From positions 61,645,022 to 61,709,021 of the forward strand of contig OV121081.1 in NCBI GenBank assembly GCA_921293015.1: DNA of 64,000 nucleotides, in the 5' to 3' direction. This stretch comes from Phorcus lineatus (Eukaryota > Mollusca > Gastropoda > Trochida > Trochidae). The translations under genes and the position numbers were made by a program. The notes under the pieces are model-generated. The model made no database searches, was not told the origin of the DNA, and saw nothing but the letters and a program-made list of their open reading frames with translations. Below are positions 41,001-52,194 of this stretch, in pieces; positions within the stretch are counted from its first letter, which is position 1; each line of letters starts with the position of its first letter.

Positions 41001-42377
41001 ATTGGGATATGGACTCTTAATATTTGGTAGTAATCCATTTGCAATAAAACTCTGTGACTTCCCTAATTATTTCGCTAGCGACGCAATTGGGCCTTCCCAC
41101 GGGAACAGTTAGCTATTATGACGTCATCGCACAATGACGTCACTTAGCATTACGTCACGAAACAGTCCAACAATCAAACGCGCCACAGATAAGGAAATCC
41201 GACATTGATTAGAAACCCGCCACAGATCTGAGTCCTACATATATAGAAAGCCTCAACCACCACATGTTTTGCAATAAAGTTTTTCCTTTAAGTACAAAAA
41301 ATGTTTAACCACTCAGGCCTTCAGCATCATACTTTGACTGTGGTATTTGAGGACAAAACTGTACTTTATTGCAAATCACATGCTTTTTGAGGCTACTCTT
41401 TTTCTTAAAACATGAGGCCTAAAGTAAAGGGTTTTACACTTTCAGGTATTGTCTGTTACAAAATGCAACACTCTTGAAAGTTTTCAATCTTATTATATAG
41501 GTAGTGTAAACTTCTCTGTTTATACAGACAGATGATTTTAGCTTCAAATCGAAACAAAACTCCATTCAATTTCATGTACTCATTTTTCGGTGGATGTGGC
41601 TGCAACAACAGATCCAAACTTCACACTTTGTTGGAAGATTTCAATCATAGTTCATAAACTAGTGATCAGTCATACTTAATAAACTGTAACATTGTTTGTA
41701 TGTACAGATGGCTGCGACTGCGGATCAACATGTTGACGGTGGTGAGCCTGGTGGAGCCGATGGTGGACGTGTTCCCCCTCGGTCTGTACGTGTCCTGGTG
41801 TCTCTACCACTTCTTCGGCATCAACCCGTACTACTTCTTCACCGCACACGTCTTCGGCATGCTCTTCATGGACTACCTCTTGCTAACTAATGCGCAGGTT
41901 GGTCAAATCAAGTCCTAATACTTATTTGATCAAAAGAGTTCTTCATTGCTTTGCTGATGCGATTGACCACAAATACTTCCAGTTTTGTCAAAGTTATACA
42001 GTCGCAAGATTATTAAATTATATATTGTCTAAGCTACTTTCTGGAATCATAACTTCTCTTAGTAATGTTCAAGTATAACAAAAATAATCATTGAGACTCT
42101 ATCAGACATTGTGGTCTAGTTGAGATTTGATACCCTTTGTTTCTAGAAGTGGCTTCCCATATCTAAAACGGAATCCTTCATGTTTCAGGTTGGTCCAACA
42201 GCCTTCTCAAAGATAGAGTATATCATCGGCTGGTTCGTCAGAGAGTTTTCATCAACTTACATATTCCTGTGTGCTATCGTCAAACCTCACACAATCAAGT
42301 GGGGACGATTCACGTACTATGTCAAGTGTGGTGGAAGCACCGAACGTACAGAAAACAAGAGTGCTATAGAGTTGTAA
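28926..42377 (+). CDS. UGCG: Ceramide glucosyltransferase homologue (GT21), nine coding exons
   Basis: Seen: nine exons with GT/AG borders join in phase to give 407 codons plus stop; human UGCG is about 394 aa. The N-terminus (about residues 10-38) is a hydrophobic membrane segment. Next come the D1 motif C-V-Q-D (D95), the D3 motif A-E-D (D243) and R-x-x-R-W (R279 to W283). Hydrophobic segments follow in exons 8 and 9, and the protein ends in a hydrophilic tail. Known: the family transfers glucose from UDP-Glc to ceramide on the cytosolic face of the Golgi, the first step of glycosphingolipid synthesis. Odd: the D2 position (about residue 150, usually D in D-S-G-I) is T within S-T-S-R-I, so catalysis may be altered or this may be a UGCG-like paralogue. 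The start is the first ATG after a splice acceptor, so an upstream untranslated exon is implied. The family assignment is very secure; the enzymatic activity is not. Confidence 0.95.
29705..29846 (+). CDS. UGCG: UGCG coding exon 2
   Basis: The acceptor is GCAG and the donor GTAAGT. The exon enters in phase 2 and leaves in phase 0, ending at residue 86. It encodes the [14 protein letters not shown] stretch, which matches the conserved lead-in to the GT-A fold in ceramide glucosyltransferases, and ends with L-D-Y-P-K as in vertebrates. Confidence 0.95.
29847..33371 (+). other. UGCG: UGCG intron 2
   Basis: It carries the MITE at 30810-31179 and two copies of TTCCTGTTGGTTCAACAACA (31824, 31963; spacing 139) that create a chance 143-codon frame. 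The rest is unassigned. Confidence 0.6.
30810..31179. mobile_element. Tc1/mariner-like MITE (370 bp) in UGCG intron 2
   Basis: The ends CCGTATTCGAC and GTCGAATACGG are perfect inverted repeats flanked by TA on both sides. Subterminal GCCCAC/GCGCCCC motifs appear inverted. No coding capacity. Confidence 0.85.
33372..33474 (+). CDS. UGCG: UGCG coding exon 3 (D1 motif)
   Basis: The acceptor TTTCAG ends at 33371 and the donor GTAACC starts at 33475. The exon is phase 0 in and phase 1 out. It carries [10 protein letters not shown] (residues 91-100), the D1 motif that binds the UDP part of the donor in family 21, and L-F-I-G at the exon end. Confidence 0.95.
33915..34016 (+). CDS. UGCG: UGCG coding exon 4 (D2 region, aspartate missing)
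   Basis: The acceptor AATAG ends at 33914 and the donor GTACG starts at 34017. It encodes [12 protein letters not shown], matching the conserved N-P-K-I-N-N-L-M-P-G-Y-E, then V-W-I-S-T-S-R-I-K. Vertebrate enzymes have D-S-G-I at the last site, so the D2 aspartate is T150 here. There is no frame break, so this is a substitution and not a pseudogene lesion. Confidence 0.93.
34501..34616 (+). CDS. UGCG: UGCG coding exon 5
   Basis: The acceptor CTTTCAG ends at 34500 and the donor GTGAGT starts at 34617. The exon is phase 1 in and phase 0 out. It encodes D-M-V...V-G-L-V-H-Q-M-P-F followed by D-H-R-G-F-G-A, the equivalent of the V-G-L-V-H-G-L-P-Y and R-Q-G-F-A-A stretch of vertebrate UGCG. Confidence 0.95.
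35142..35320 (+). CDS. UGCG: UGCG coding exon 6 (D3 catalytic region)
   Basis: The acceptor GTTTTCAG ends at 35141 and the donor GTAAGC starts at 35321. The exon is phase 0 in and phase 2 out. It encodes C-C-V-T-G-M-S and L-A-E-D-F-F (D243), the D3 motif regarded as the catalytic base in this family. Overlapping reading frames here are shadows of this exon. Confidence 0.96.
36159..37064 (-). mobile_element. Internally deleted Tigger/pogo-like transposon
   Basis: The left end is CAGTCAGACCTCGATAATCC and the right end, reversed, reads CAGTCAGACCCCGATAATCC. TA duplications flank both (36157-36158, 37065-37066). At 906 bp it is far shorter than an autonomous Tigger and has lost the DDE catalytic part. 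Confidence 0.93.
36247..36669 (-). pseudogene. Truncated Tigger transposase, N-terminal DNA-binding part
   Basis: A 140-codon frame (a likelier start at 36648 gives [10 protein letters not shown]). It contains a CENP-B-type helix-turn-helix start ([10 protein letters not shown]), then [11 protein letters not shown] and [10 protein letters not shown], the hallmarks of the CENP-B/Tc5 DNA-binding domain of pogo/Tigger transposases. The frame runs into the element's subterminal DNA, and the whole DDE domain is missing. If expressed it could bind Tigger ends without cutting, but most likely it is a relic. Confidence 0.88.
37622..37735 (+). repeat. 21-bp tandem repeat with CRE-like cores
   Basis: Five to six copies of GTTAAGTATGATGTCACAAT. 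Each has TGATGTCA, one base from the CRE consensus TGACGTCA. The opposite strand reads as a 7-residue peptide repeat, a side effect of the 21-bp period. Confidence 0.88.
38354..38440 (+). CDS. UGCG: UGCG coding exon 7
   Basis: The acceptor GTTTCAG ends at 38353. Using the following AG two bases later would give an immediate stop, so this site is chosen. The donor GTAGGA starts at 38441. The 29 codons end inside the R-x-x-R-W motif, whose second arginine codon is split across the intron. Both flanking introns are filled with mobile elements. Confidence 0.9.
38851..40769 (+). mobile_element. 145-bp-core element, copy A (pearl/Helentron-associated type), UGCG intron 7
   Basis: The left end is TAGCTCATCAGGTCTGAAAG with an imperfect hairpin and CCGTCCGTCC micro-repeats. 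It is followed by about 11 tandem 145-bp units, then a unique end with TGATGAGCT and the hairpin AGAGCCCATGGCTCT. It inserts at a T-rich site. There is no TIR in the usual sense and no coding capacity, as 145 is not a multiple of 3. The architecture fits bivalve pearl-like/HINE elements. Confidence 0.85.
41100..41400 (+). promoter_or_regulatory. CRE cluster with TATA-like and AATAAA motifs (intronic promoter or solo LTR)
   Basis: Two perfect CRE sites TGACGTCA (41119, 41135) and TTACGTCA (41150) lie within 40 bases. TATATAGA follows at about 41240 and AATAAA at about 41272. A loose inverted repeat (41250-41290 against 41340-41393, sharing TTGCAATAAAGT) follows. The layout looks like a retroelement LTR or a cryptic promoter about 470 bases before UGCG exon 8. 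No clear LTR ends or TSD were found. Confidence 0.4.
41708..41897 (+). CDS. UGCG: UGCG coding exon 8 (R-W and C-terminal membrane region)
   Basis: The acceptor GTACAG ends at 41707 and the donor GTTGGT starts at 41898. It completes R-W at residues 282-283, then L-R-L-R-I-N-M-L, which is near identical to vertebrate UGCG. A long hydrophobic, aromatic stretch (about residues 292-340) follows, probably two membrane-embedded helices. The exon is notably more GC-rich than its surroundings. Confidence 0.95.
42189..42377 (+). CDS. UGCG: UGCG coding exon 9 and stop
   Basis: The acceptor GTTTCAG ends at 42188 and the TAA is at 42375-42377. It encodes F-S-K-I-E-Y...W-F-V-R-E (vertebrate F-S-K-L-D-Y...W-F-I-R-E), a final hydrophobic segment, then W-G-R-F...C-G-G-S-T-E. 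The last twelve or so residues are polar and not conserved with vertebrates. Confidence 0.95.
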   Translation, partial: VGPTAFSKIEYIIGWFVREFSSTYIFLCAIVKPHTIKWGRFTYYVKCGGSTERTENKSAIEL

Positions 42378-45300
42378 CACGCACTGTGCTCTAGTAAGAC
42401 TCATTCCCAACTTGCATCATTCAACATGGCAGCTTCTCAAATGTTGATGGTGAAGGTGATGTGATGAGATGCCTTGCTGAAAACTCTCACGGCAGCATCT
42501 GAACAAGAGAGTACTATATGTGGATTGTGACTTGGTCTTGGGTTATGGTTTGATGTTAATAATTGCATGGGGCTTTTAATCAATAGCATATTCAGGAATG
42601 GCATTATACAGAAAAGGCAGCAGAACTGTTGATTGTGATGATGAACATGAACTTGAGGAAGATTTTACAGCTAGTGAAGTCTTTGGACAGTGTTAAAGTC
42701 ATGGCTGCTGAAGAGCAAACTCCTCCATTGTCTGAATAATGGTGATATACACTGAAGGAAGAAAATTCTCTGAGAAAGGTTTTATTTTCACAACATTTCC
42801 ACCACAAGTGAGTTTCTTCTCACCACATGAATCATTACGTGTTTGACCGATGGATGTTGCCAAGGAAAATTCACAATTCATGCACTTAGCCTTCTTGAAG
42901 TCACTGAAACCAAAGGCCTAACATGGCAAAATACTGACAAACAGAGACCAGTGATGGTTATACAGCCATGTGAAGTTCCATTTGCAAGCAATAAAATCAA
43001 TTTTGGAGTGAGGGCAAAGCAGAGAGAAACATAATGGCCCAGCTAGCATGTGTAACCAACCGTCGTTGAGTAACACTTTGTATACAGGATGCATCTTGTT
43101 TAAAAAAGAATCACAATCTTTAACAGTGAGACTTCATTATAAGGGCAGTTTGAAAGCATGCCAGTTGATAAGATTTCAGTGTTGAAATCATCATAAGTGT
43201 CTTTTCGAGAGTTAGACATTGTTGGATAGGAGAATAATTCAAATGCTGTATCTGAAACTATTTCAAGTCTTGAGAAAATGTTTATGTGTTTGAGGGGAAA
43301 CAGATTACTTTTTCTTATTTCATAATTGTTCAGAAATGGCAATAAGTTGCCGGGTAGTTTGAAAAGATTAATGCCATTACCAAGCTCAATCCTTGGTTTC
43401 CAGCAAAAGAAGTTATAATCAACACTTTCAAGTTTATCTTCTCTTTGTCTTTGCCCTTAGATGACACAGTTGATCTCAATGGCAAATACTCACCATTTCT
43501 ATACATGCAATCCCATTGCGGTAATTTCAAAATGGCTACCATCCAATTGACTAAGATTAAGTTCAGTTGGTCCTTGAATTGTTAACAATGGTTAGTATTG
43601 GTTTATGTCTTGTATGTGGAGGATATAATCACATGGACATTGACTTTGCACAGCTGGTTTGTGTATGTTGAACATTGTAATATTTATATATGGGTTTGTA
43701 TGTAGTTGAACCATACAGGGATTGTTGGACATTAAGGATGGCAGGTTACCGATTGTTAACAATTCAAAGCATTTGAACTTGGCCCATATACATCTTTTAC
43801 TACAAATTTTTTGTTCAATGTTTTTCAGAGGACTATTTGTCATTGAAGTGTTATCAGTGTTGTTAAAGACACCAAGAGTTATTGATCTGTTTGAAAGCAG
43901 AAAGATTTTGTGAGAATATTGTATAATGATATGTCATAACTGCAGATTATTTTTACGAAGTTTTAATATTTTATGCTCAAGACTGATCTTTTTAAAAATT
44001 TACATATCAGGATACTCTTTCACAAATTACCTTTACCAATTTGACCTTCACTCTCTCTCTCTGGCACATCACACTAAGATGACCTTAGCAACTTATGACC
44101 GCAGTGGTGCTTTGTGAAATGAAGCCCAGAGGGGAAAATGTATTTATATAATTTTTTTTTTTTAAACTTTTGCAAACGAATCGTGGGTAATTGATAATAC
44201 CTGATATTGTAAGTCATTTATTTCCCTGGAGGTTATGCAAATGTGTTATCAATATACAAATAATTTGATACTGACTGTCCAATGGCAAGTGAATAGAAAG
44301 TTTCTTTGCACATTTATTTTATCAAATCCAAAATTGTAGATCTTGTGAAAATGTTTAAGAACAAGCTAAACGTGTTTCAAGCTTGCCAAAAAAATTTCCA
44401 ATGAATCGATACAGCATCTTCAATTGTTTTTTTAATTTTAAGATAATGGCACCTACATGGAAATTAAAAGTATGCATTTTATGAATGTTATTTGTATGCA
44501 TTGTCTCCTGTGCTTGTCTTTTAGCATTGACATCAGCGAGAACTATTTTTTACAGAACAATTTTGTTTCAAATATAAGTGCTGTAATCCAGCACTGTAAG
44601 GAATGATGGGACAGTTTGTGTCATGCTGCCATTAGCAGGAAGTCTTGTGTTAGCACTCATCAGTATTTTCTGCGAATTCTATTCATTTTCAATCTCATTG
44701 AAATGAGATCTAGCCAATCGCTCACATTTCATTTTTGTTCACATCCTTAGATATGCAGTTTTGTAGGTCAATGGTGGACAGGTGACGGTAGATCTCAGGA
44801 AACACAATAGAGTTGTTTGTCCTGGCGGAAGAGACATCAAATTATTCAGATAGCTTGCTGCATGACGCTGAGTGCACTTCCAAAACTCACAACATCGACA
44901 AAATTGTGCTAACAGAATATTTATCGGTTTATTGGTCAATTCTTGACCACAGGTCACAGGGACATTAGCTTCAAGCTGATTGCCCGAGATCTTAAAAGAG
45001 TGATCTATTGGGCTATATCAATAAAATGAGCAAGTTTTAAAACTCATTTTAATGAGATTGTAATCATTTTGATATGCAAATACTTGTAATTATGGCTGTA
45101 CATGTAGAAATGTATGGGTAAGCTGAGTTCACCTTTAACTCAAAATCAGCCATAATATATGTACAAGTTATTTTCAAATAGACTCATATTGTATTAGACA
45201 AATAGAGTTTGAAACTCCTGGAGTTTCATTTTCATGTAATGACTGAAAATCAATACTGGGTAACTGAATTGATTAACATTAACTTTGTCCTTTGTAAGAC

Positions 45301-45524
45301 CTTACATAAAATGTCAAGTTCTCAGTTTATATAGAGAGGAAATTCTTTTACATGCATTATTTATCAGAAATAATAAAGGTTTGGTGAATTTTGGAGAATC
45401 ATAAACTGACATGATATTGAAGCCTGTTGAGTATTATAACAGTCAATACTTGCTTTGTATACATAGTTGAGATAATCTATGACATCCAAAATATATATTA
45501 TTCGTTGTATTGAATAAATAGTGT

Positions 45525-45830
45525 AATCTCTGAAATAATTATATGATGGGGATTAAAGGATATGATTACTATGTCTTTTGACTCAGGAATGATTTGACAT
45601 TGTGTCAGCTGTTAAATTATTTCATCCCAAACTATATATTGTGCTAGTATTAAAAAGACTGTTTAACCTCTGAAATAATTATATGATGGAGACTAAAGAA
45701 TATGATTCCTGTACCTAGCGACTCAGGAAAGATTTGCCATAGTGTCAGGTGTTTCAATGTTTCATCCAAAAGGATATGTATGTCTTGTATTAAGAATGAT
45801 GTTACCTCTGAAATAATTATATGACTAAGC
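45525..45830 (+). repeat. Tandem repeat, period about 140 bp, three units
   Basis: CTCTGAAATAATTATATGA occurs near 45527, 45667 and 45804, and GACTCAGGAAWGATTTG recurs at the same spacing. Confidence 0.8.
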
Positions 45831-46497
45831 AATGATTCCTGTACATCAGGTGTGGGCAGACACTGTTTAAGCTGTAGATAAAGGGTAAAAATTAAGTTAA
45901 AAGTATTAAGCTTGTCTCTTCAACACATTGACAATGTTTTTCCGTAGACATGCTCTCAAAGCTCGGTTTAACAACAACTAACTAACCTTTCATGCGATAC
46001 AACTGTTTCTTAGTGTTGTGTGTTTGTGATAAATGTTGTTGAATATTGTGTCCATGTAGAAATTGCTGTTGCTTGTTACATATACTTTCATCTCTTTTTT
46101 TATAAGAGAGAGAACGTATCCCAGATTATGAATTTGCTTGACGGTGCTTGATGAAATCCATTTATATTCAGATTATTTTCTGTTTATCGATACCTGAATC
46201 TAGTTGATAAGAATATCTGATCATTGAGTTGGAAATATAATATCATTCATAATAAACATGTAGAGATTCGGTCATATCATTCATCATTGCACTGTTAAAT
46301 ATACCACAAAATAGAATGTATTATTTATGCGTTAAAACTCGTCCTATGTCAGTGAAATATTGACTTTTCAATGGCCTTATCCACACAAATCATTGAATGT
46401 ATTGGCTTTATTTTTCAATCGTTGTATGTGAGCAATGATTATTTTTGAAAATTTGTAAAATAGTATTGTTAAATGATAACAATTATATTTAAATGTA

Positions 46498-46515
46498 GAT
46501 ATATATATATATAGA
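46498..46515 (+). repeat. (TA)n microsatellite
   Basis: A simple TA run. Confidence 0.8.
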
Positions 46516-47111
46516 TGCAGATGATGTCATCATTTATAGCAATCATGGCTCTGAATTGTTTTCTTTGTTCTTCTAAGGGCTCTCAAAGGTATTCAGGTCT
46601 AAGGTCTTTTAAAGGTCTTTTGTCACTAAGAGTGCTTTAAAAATTCAACTATCTCAGCGCTAAACATAATTTTTTAAATATCCAAGATTGTAATCTGGTA
46701 AATGCTGATATTGGATTTAAGTGGATGTTTGTATATTATATGATGAAAACTAAATTTCATTAAATTCTTTTTAGTTAACGTATGTCACGATAAGATTTCA
46801 GATTTGAAATTTCCATCAATGACTTTATTGACTTTGGTTTGGTTTGTCATCAACATTTTTCAATCACATGTACTCACATATCATGAAAAGAAAGCCTTTT
46901 AATTTGATATATTAAAAGCATAATGATGTCAACCCTATACCTGAGAGTCTTGTAATATTCTTTTGCAGGTGACCAATAACATACTGTTACATTACTTGTC
47001 AATCCTGGAAATACGCCACTTGGCTTTGCTCTCACTTGTTCCACACCTGAATAATGAAATCAACTTGTTTGCAAGAATATCAAAACATCATGAAATGTAC
47101 TTTTATCAGCT

Positions 47112-47175
47112 TAACTCTCAATATCTATACTTTAACTCTCAATATCTATATCTTAACTTTCAATATCTATATCTT
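47112..47175 (+). repeat. 21-bp tandem repeat, three units
   Basis: TTAACTCTCAATATCTATA-type unit repeated three times at a period of about 21; the frame across it is a repeat artefact. Confidence 0.8.
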
Positions 47176-49191
47176 ATCCTTATATCCTTAATAAAGAAAG
47201 CACACTGTAGGTTAATATGTTGTTAAAACTGCTCAGGGATACTCTCAACTCAACATATTGCATCTTGAAGTAGCTCCTCTTTGCAAACAGCCACATGTGT
47301 TAAGATGTGCTTTACATGAAATATGCACCAAAAAAACATCTTTTGCTAGAGACCTTTTGGAAGTAGAACTTGATGGATATTTATAGATATGAGTTTTAAA
47401 CCTTAGCGTGCTTTAGATGAATAGAACCACATCTTCAATAGAGACTGGACAGAAATAGAACTTGGGTTAGGGGATTCAAATAGGAATGGAATCATGGTGA
47501 TATTTTATACGGTTGCTTTTTGTAATTTTCTCACAGGAAAATTTGAAATATTGATGACTTTTTTTTTACTCAAGATGTTTACAAATAACATATAATCCTT
47601 GAAGACCTTCATTGATGTCTCTTTGATTTTAGATTTTAAGCTTTTTAGAAACCAAAAAAGAATTCAGATTTTTTTTAAATTTATATTTTCATTAAACTTA
47701 TTTATAGTGATGTGTTCCTGATAAAATGTAGATAAAATACAAGCATAATAAAAGTATATTTACTTTGAATCATGTATCACAAATATGTCATAGATGCTTT
47801 GACACAGATACAGAAAAAATTATTTTTGCATAATACATAGGAAATATTTCCCCGGATGGTTTGATTTATTGCTTTAGGAGAAATAATTACCTAACAGAAA
47901 TTATTCTTACATTGAGTTGTTGAATATTGAATAAAAGTAAATTCTTAGATAGTTTAGAGAACTAGGCTGACATTTAGACTAATGATGATGGGACCCATGA
48001 AAATTTTGTTTCATTTCAGTACATTTATTTTATTTTCTCCGTTAAGAAGCAGTCTTGCCTTTTCAAATGCATATTTGATGGTTATTGTTTTACAGTGATA
48101 GTCAAGGATATTTTGAACATTTAGAAAAAGTTCCTAGATTCCATTAGGATGTTGCTTGTCTAACCCACAGACTCATGTTCATCAGATTTTAATCTATCTA
48201 GCCTGAAACTTAACCACTTGTAAGCAAATCTGGATTTAATTTGAACAAGAAATAGGTTCCTCTCTTATATTTAGTAATCATTTTGAGAATTATTTTTCAT
48301 TGATGAACGTTATTTCCTGTTTGGGGACTTTGCCATCACGTAAAGTTTTATGCTTTTATTACTACATTTTGAAATGATACTATGTCTTTTGTTTGTGAAA
48401 GAATTGTACTGTTGTTATGTTTTTATATGAGTTCAAACATGGATTCGAAAGTCAAGATTTTATGCATACTGTTACGAAGATAAGAGGTAGGTTCTGTCTT
48501 AAGATTATGTAACTTTCTACTATATTTAAACATAGATTGGATCAAGTTGGTAACATACTGAATATAACAAAATATAGATCTCAATCTGTTCAAATCTATT
48601 TCTTGTTTTCTCATTCATGACCCATTTGATAAATAAATCAAATATCCTATTACAAATATTTCAACATAACATCACATTTATCCATGCTTCTCCCATGTAA
48701 AACACTGAATACTGACCAAGTCATTTGCTGCCAGTTAATGAGTACATGTATTCTATTTATTAAGTTTGAATGGTTGTAGATTTTCTTTTTGATAATTATC
48801 AGATATATATTTTCTTACATTCCCCTTGTTAATTACCTATCATATCATTCTGAATGTTTTGTATGTTTGTTTTATAAGTTGTGTACCACTTCGGTTTCTA
48901 TGTTTACCTTGTACATAGAGATATACAATATATATCCTTCCCATGAAGGGCGGTAGCACAATGATTTCCTATTAAATGGGTCATGCGTTATAACTTACAA
49001 AATTCCATTTCTTCAGCTGATACTTTAATGTGAAGTGAATTATTCAACAGATACAGCATTCTTAGGTTAGTTTTTCATAGTGAAGCTGCTATTCACTGCT
49101 CAATGGATGATGACAAAATACAGTTTTAAAGATGACCCATCAGTGAGAAAAATATTTCTGTCATTACCTTAGTTTCTGGTTAAACAGATCA

Positions 49192-49311
49192 GAGCCTGCT
49201 TTCACAAAGCCCTAAGGTGATCGTAAGTCCTTAGGGTAGCCTTAGTGCAATGTTAAAGAATGGAAGTTAAGGTTAACCTAAGTTAAGGTTGCTTTGTGAA
49301 AGCATGCCCTG
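49192..49311. mobile_element. Small inverted-repeat element (MITE-like)
   Basis: The ends GCTTTCACAAAGC and GCTTTGTGAAAGC are inverted copies, with further self-complementary CCTAAGG/CCTTAGG-type sequence inside. About 120 bp. Confidence 0.65.
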
Positions 49312-49964
49312 AACGTTTTATGAAGATCAGACTGACAGACACGTGACAGATAATAAAAAAAATGATAAAAACTCATGATTCACCGCGTGACCCAATGCAT
49401 TAGAAATTGGACATAAATGTGTTGCCATCCTTATCAGTGACTTTCATCTCTCAATCCATCCAATCATGTGATCAGGCCTTGTTGGTTCACAGGTCGTGTT
49501 ATGAACATGTTGTATTTTGTGTGATTGTTTTAACGCAAGTATCATGAAGTGATGTATTTGACGATTGTCAGGATCTGTTTTGTAATAAATGAGATTCCTC
49601 TTAGCTGGGTGTCAATGTGTTACTTGCTGAATGCATGTTTATGGCATATGTTTAAAATCTATACTGAAAAAAAGCTTTATATTATCATATTATATATTAT
49701 TAGTGTCATTGACTTACTGATCTACACCTGCAAATAGTTTTAATGAATACATCAACAATAGGGTTTCAGAATCTTAGCGCTATGAATATTATGCACATAC
49801 AATCCAAGTATTCTTACATATATGTTGATAAATTATAAAGGTATAAGAGACATATGCCATTTAGATAATGTTTTAGATATATTTAGATTTAGATATTTAT
49901 TTAACTTTGCCATATATGGGATCACACTATCTGAAATGTTACAAATAATTGTAATTTTTCTGGT

Positions 49965-50050
49965 GGTCTCCTGCTGGATTTGAACCCACACCCTAGATTG
50001 ATTGTATTAACAGCTTGTCTACTCAACAACCTGGCCTTGACAAGTTTTTT
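49965..50050 (-). mobile_element. tRNA-like SINE relic
   Basis: Reading the minus strand, a degenerate B box GGTTCAAATCC is followed by CAGCAGGAGACC. No intact A box. An old fragment. Confidence 0.45.
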
Positions 50051-50639
50051 TTGCTATCTTCGTGGAAATCAAGACACATGAGAAAGCATTTTTGTTCTAC
50101 CTATTGCATTCAATTGCTAGGCTTTAATAAAAAGAAACTACACACTTCCAGCAGTTATTTCAACAAATCCAAACATGGCTGAACACACTCTCATTGTTTA
50201 TTGTTTTCAAGACAAATAAATGAACGCAAAAAAAATGAAAATAAATTTTAACAATTGCAAGACACTGTCTATTTACTGTTAAGCTATACAAATCTATTTC
50301 CCTACCCAATTGATAAAAAGTTGTTCACACAAAAATGTCAGTCCAACTAGTGCTTTCTGCTTAATTCTTGAATATTTCTTTTTATGACTACGTATTATCA
50401 GATTGAGATTTTTTTTACCCTCTGAAGATAATACACTTGGCATGAACTTATGTTTAATGTTATATCTTATTGTTTAATGTGAGAGTCCTACACTCTAGAG
50501 ATTCAGCCAAAGCGATATTCCTCTGGCAAGTACCAGTAGGAATGCTTTTATTTCACCCTGCCACATACACCCCCTCCACAATCCTTGAGTCAAGCCATTT
50601 GGAATTATCAAGCATCTCAGATTGAAATACTCAGACTAT

Positions 50640-50840
50640 TGTGAGCACAAGGGAGTTGCCCCGGCCCCATGTTTGGTGCCAAAAGTAACATAAGTGATTG
50701 TGAGATCACCTCCAGCGGGACTCGAACCCGGGATCTCTGTGTGAGAGTCCTACACTCTACCGATTCAGCCTAAGAGATATCCCTCTGGCCAAAGCCAGTA
50801 GGAATGCTTTTATTTCACCCTGCCACACATGCAAAACAAG
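50640..50840 (-). mobile_element. tRNA-derived SINE, minus strand
   Basis: On the minus strand: A box TAGGCTGAATCGGTAGAG (50755-50772) and B box GGTTCGAGTCC (50718-50728), both good Pol III elements. A partial copy of the 5' part lies at about 50484-50572 in the same orientation. A family distinct from the 22006 SINE. Confidence 0.75.
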
Positions 50841-51248
50841 TCATTAAATAATTATCAAAAATTGCACAATGTACTGCGGCCCAATTAGTCAATTTAAGTT
50901 ACTAAATCAGTTTAATTTGGTGTTGAAAAGATTCTGTCACTATCATTACATGTAAATTAATTAAAGAATGTAAGCACTCTTACATGAGTCGGTTGTTGGA
51001 TTTTCCTATCAACAAGGAAGTTAATTGCACTATTTAGTAAGATATGAAAAAAAATAAAAAATTATTTAGTAAGAAATATTCATTGCTGCAAATTACATTA
51101 AAACTTCATTTCAATGAATATCCTTTATAACAAGGCCTTGTTTGCTGCAACGGAATCCAAGCTTGTCATACACCTTAATTTTTTGTTGGAACAAAATTTA
51201 TCTCTGAACAAAATAATGTAAAAAATTGGCTTTTAATTGATCATTATC

Positions 51249-51966
51249 AAAATAATTTTGTGTATTTTTTTCATTTTATTCATCAAATAGTGTAAATAAA
51301 ACTGCATATATATAAAATGAGCTTAAAAAAAGATAAAACCAAATTTCAATTTTCTTCAAAGTGAAATATTAGAGTATTATAAATCTACAAAATATATAGC
51401 ATTTTCAAATGCAAAACCTGAAAAAAAAATCATATTCTGGTCCTCCACCCATACATTATTTTCAATGTAAGTGACTTTGTTATAACAAATATTTCATTTG
51501 GCCATTAAAGAGAAACACTTATGGAGTTTTGTAGTGTGAATGTATAAGTATATTAAAAAATTTATTTGCCATTAATATATGTACATGATCAGAGTTTGAT
51601 ACTTGAAGGTTTACACTACTGTATTTTTAACATAGATTTTGTGTATCTATGACTATCCTTATCAGCTACCAGAAGATTTTACAATTAGGCATTTCAGTTT
51701 ATTAGCTATAAATATATGTACCACACTCATAACATTAGGTATGTGAAATGTTGTTACTATACTATAGATAATTTAGATATAGACTTTCTATCTCAAGAAT
51801 ATATCAGCCTTATCAGCTACCTGAATATTGGTTTCAAACAGCTGAATATATATGGATACTACTTATGTTTTGGGAAATAAAAACTTTAAAAAAAAATAAA
51901 ATGAAATAAAATAATTTTGTGTATTTTTTTCATTTTATCCATCAAATAGTGTATATAAAACTGCAA
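51249..51966 (+). repeat. Pair of 56-bp direct repeats about 660 bp apart
   Basis: AATAATTTTGTGTATTTTTT at 51249 recurs at 51911 and the match extends through ATCAAATAGTGTAWATAAAACTGCA. Could be terminal repeats of an inserted element or a small duplication; no LTR-like TG/CA ends. Confidence 0.7.
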
Positions 51967-52194
51967 TTAGAAAAAATATTAAAATAAGAAAAAATAACAA
52001 CAATAAAAAAAGAAACTAAAATGCTATTCAGAAAACTATTTTAGTTTTTTTTTAAAATCATGTTTATGGATAACGCAAATCAAATGTTCAAGCGTTGACA
52101 ACTTGATGAATCTATTTAAGATAACGTTCAGAATTGTTTCTTTAACAATTTGTTCTATCTTCACAGTGTATGTAAATATTGTGGTTCCGACTGG

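Larger units (their letters stand above)
42378..52194. other. UGCG 3' UTR and intergenic region
   Basis: About 9.8 kb without recognisable coding sequence. The proximal part should be the UGCG 3' UTR, but several AATAAA candidates exist and I cannot choose one. It holds repeats at 45525-45830, 47112-47175, 49192-49311 and SINE remains at 49975-50840. Confidence 0.55.

Noticed and set aside
50700..50775. Functional tRNA gene on the minus strand
   Set aside because: Boxes are good, but the flanks recur as a repeat at 50484-50572, which fits a SINE.
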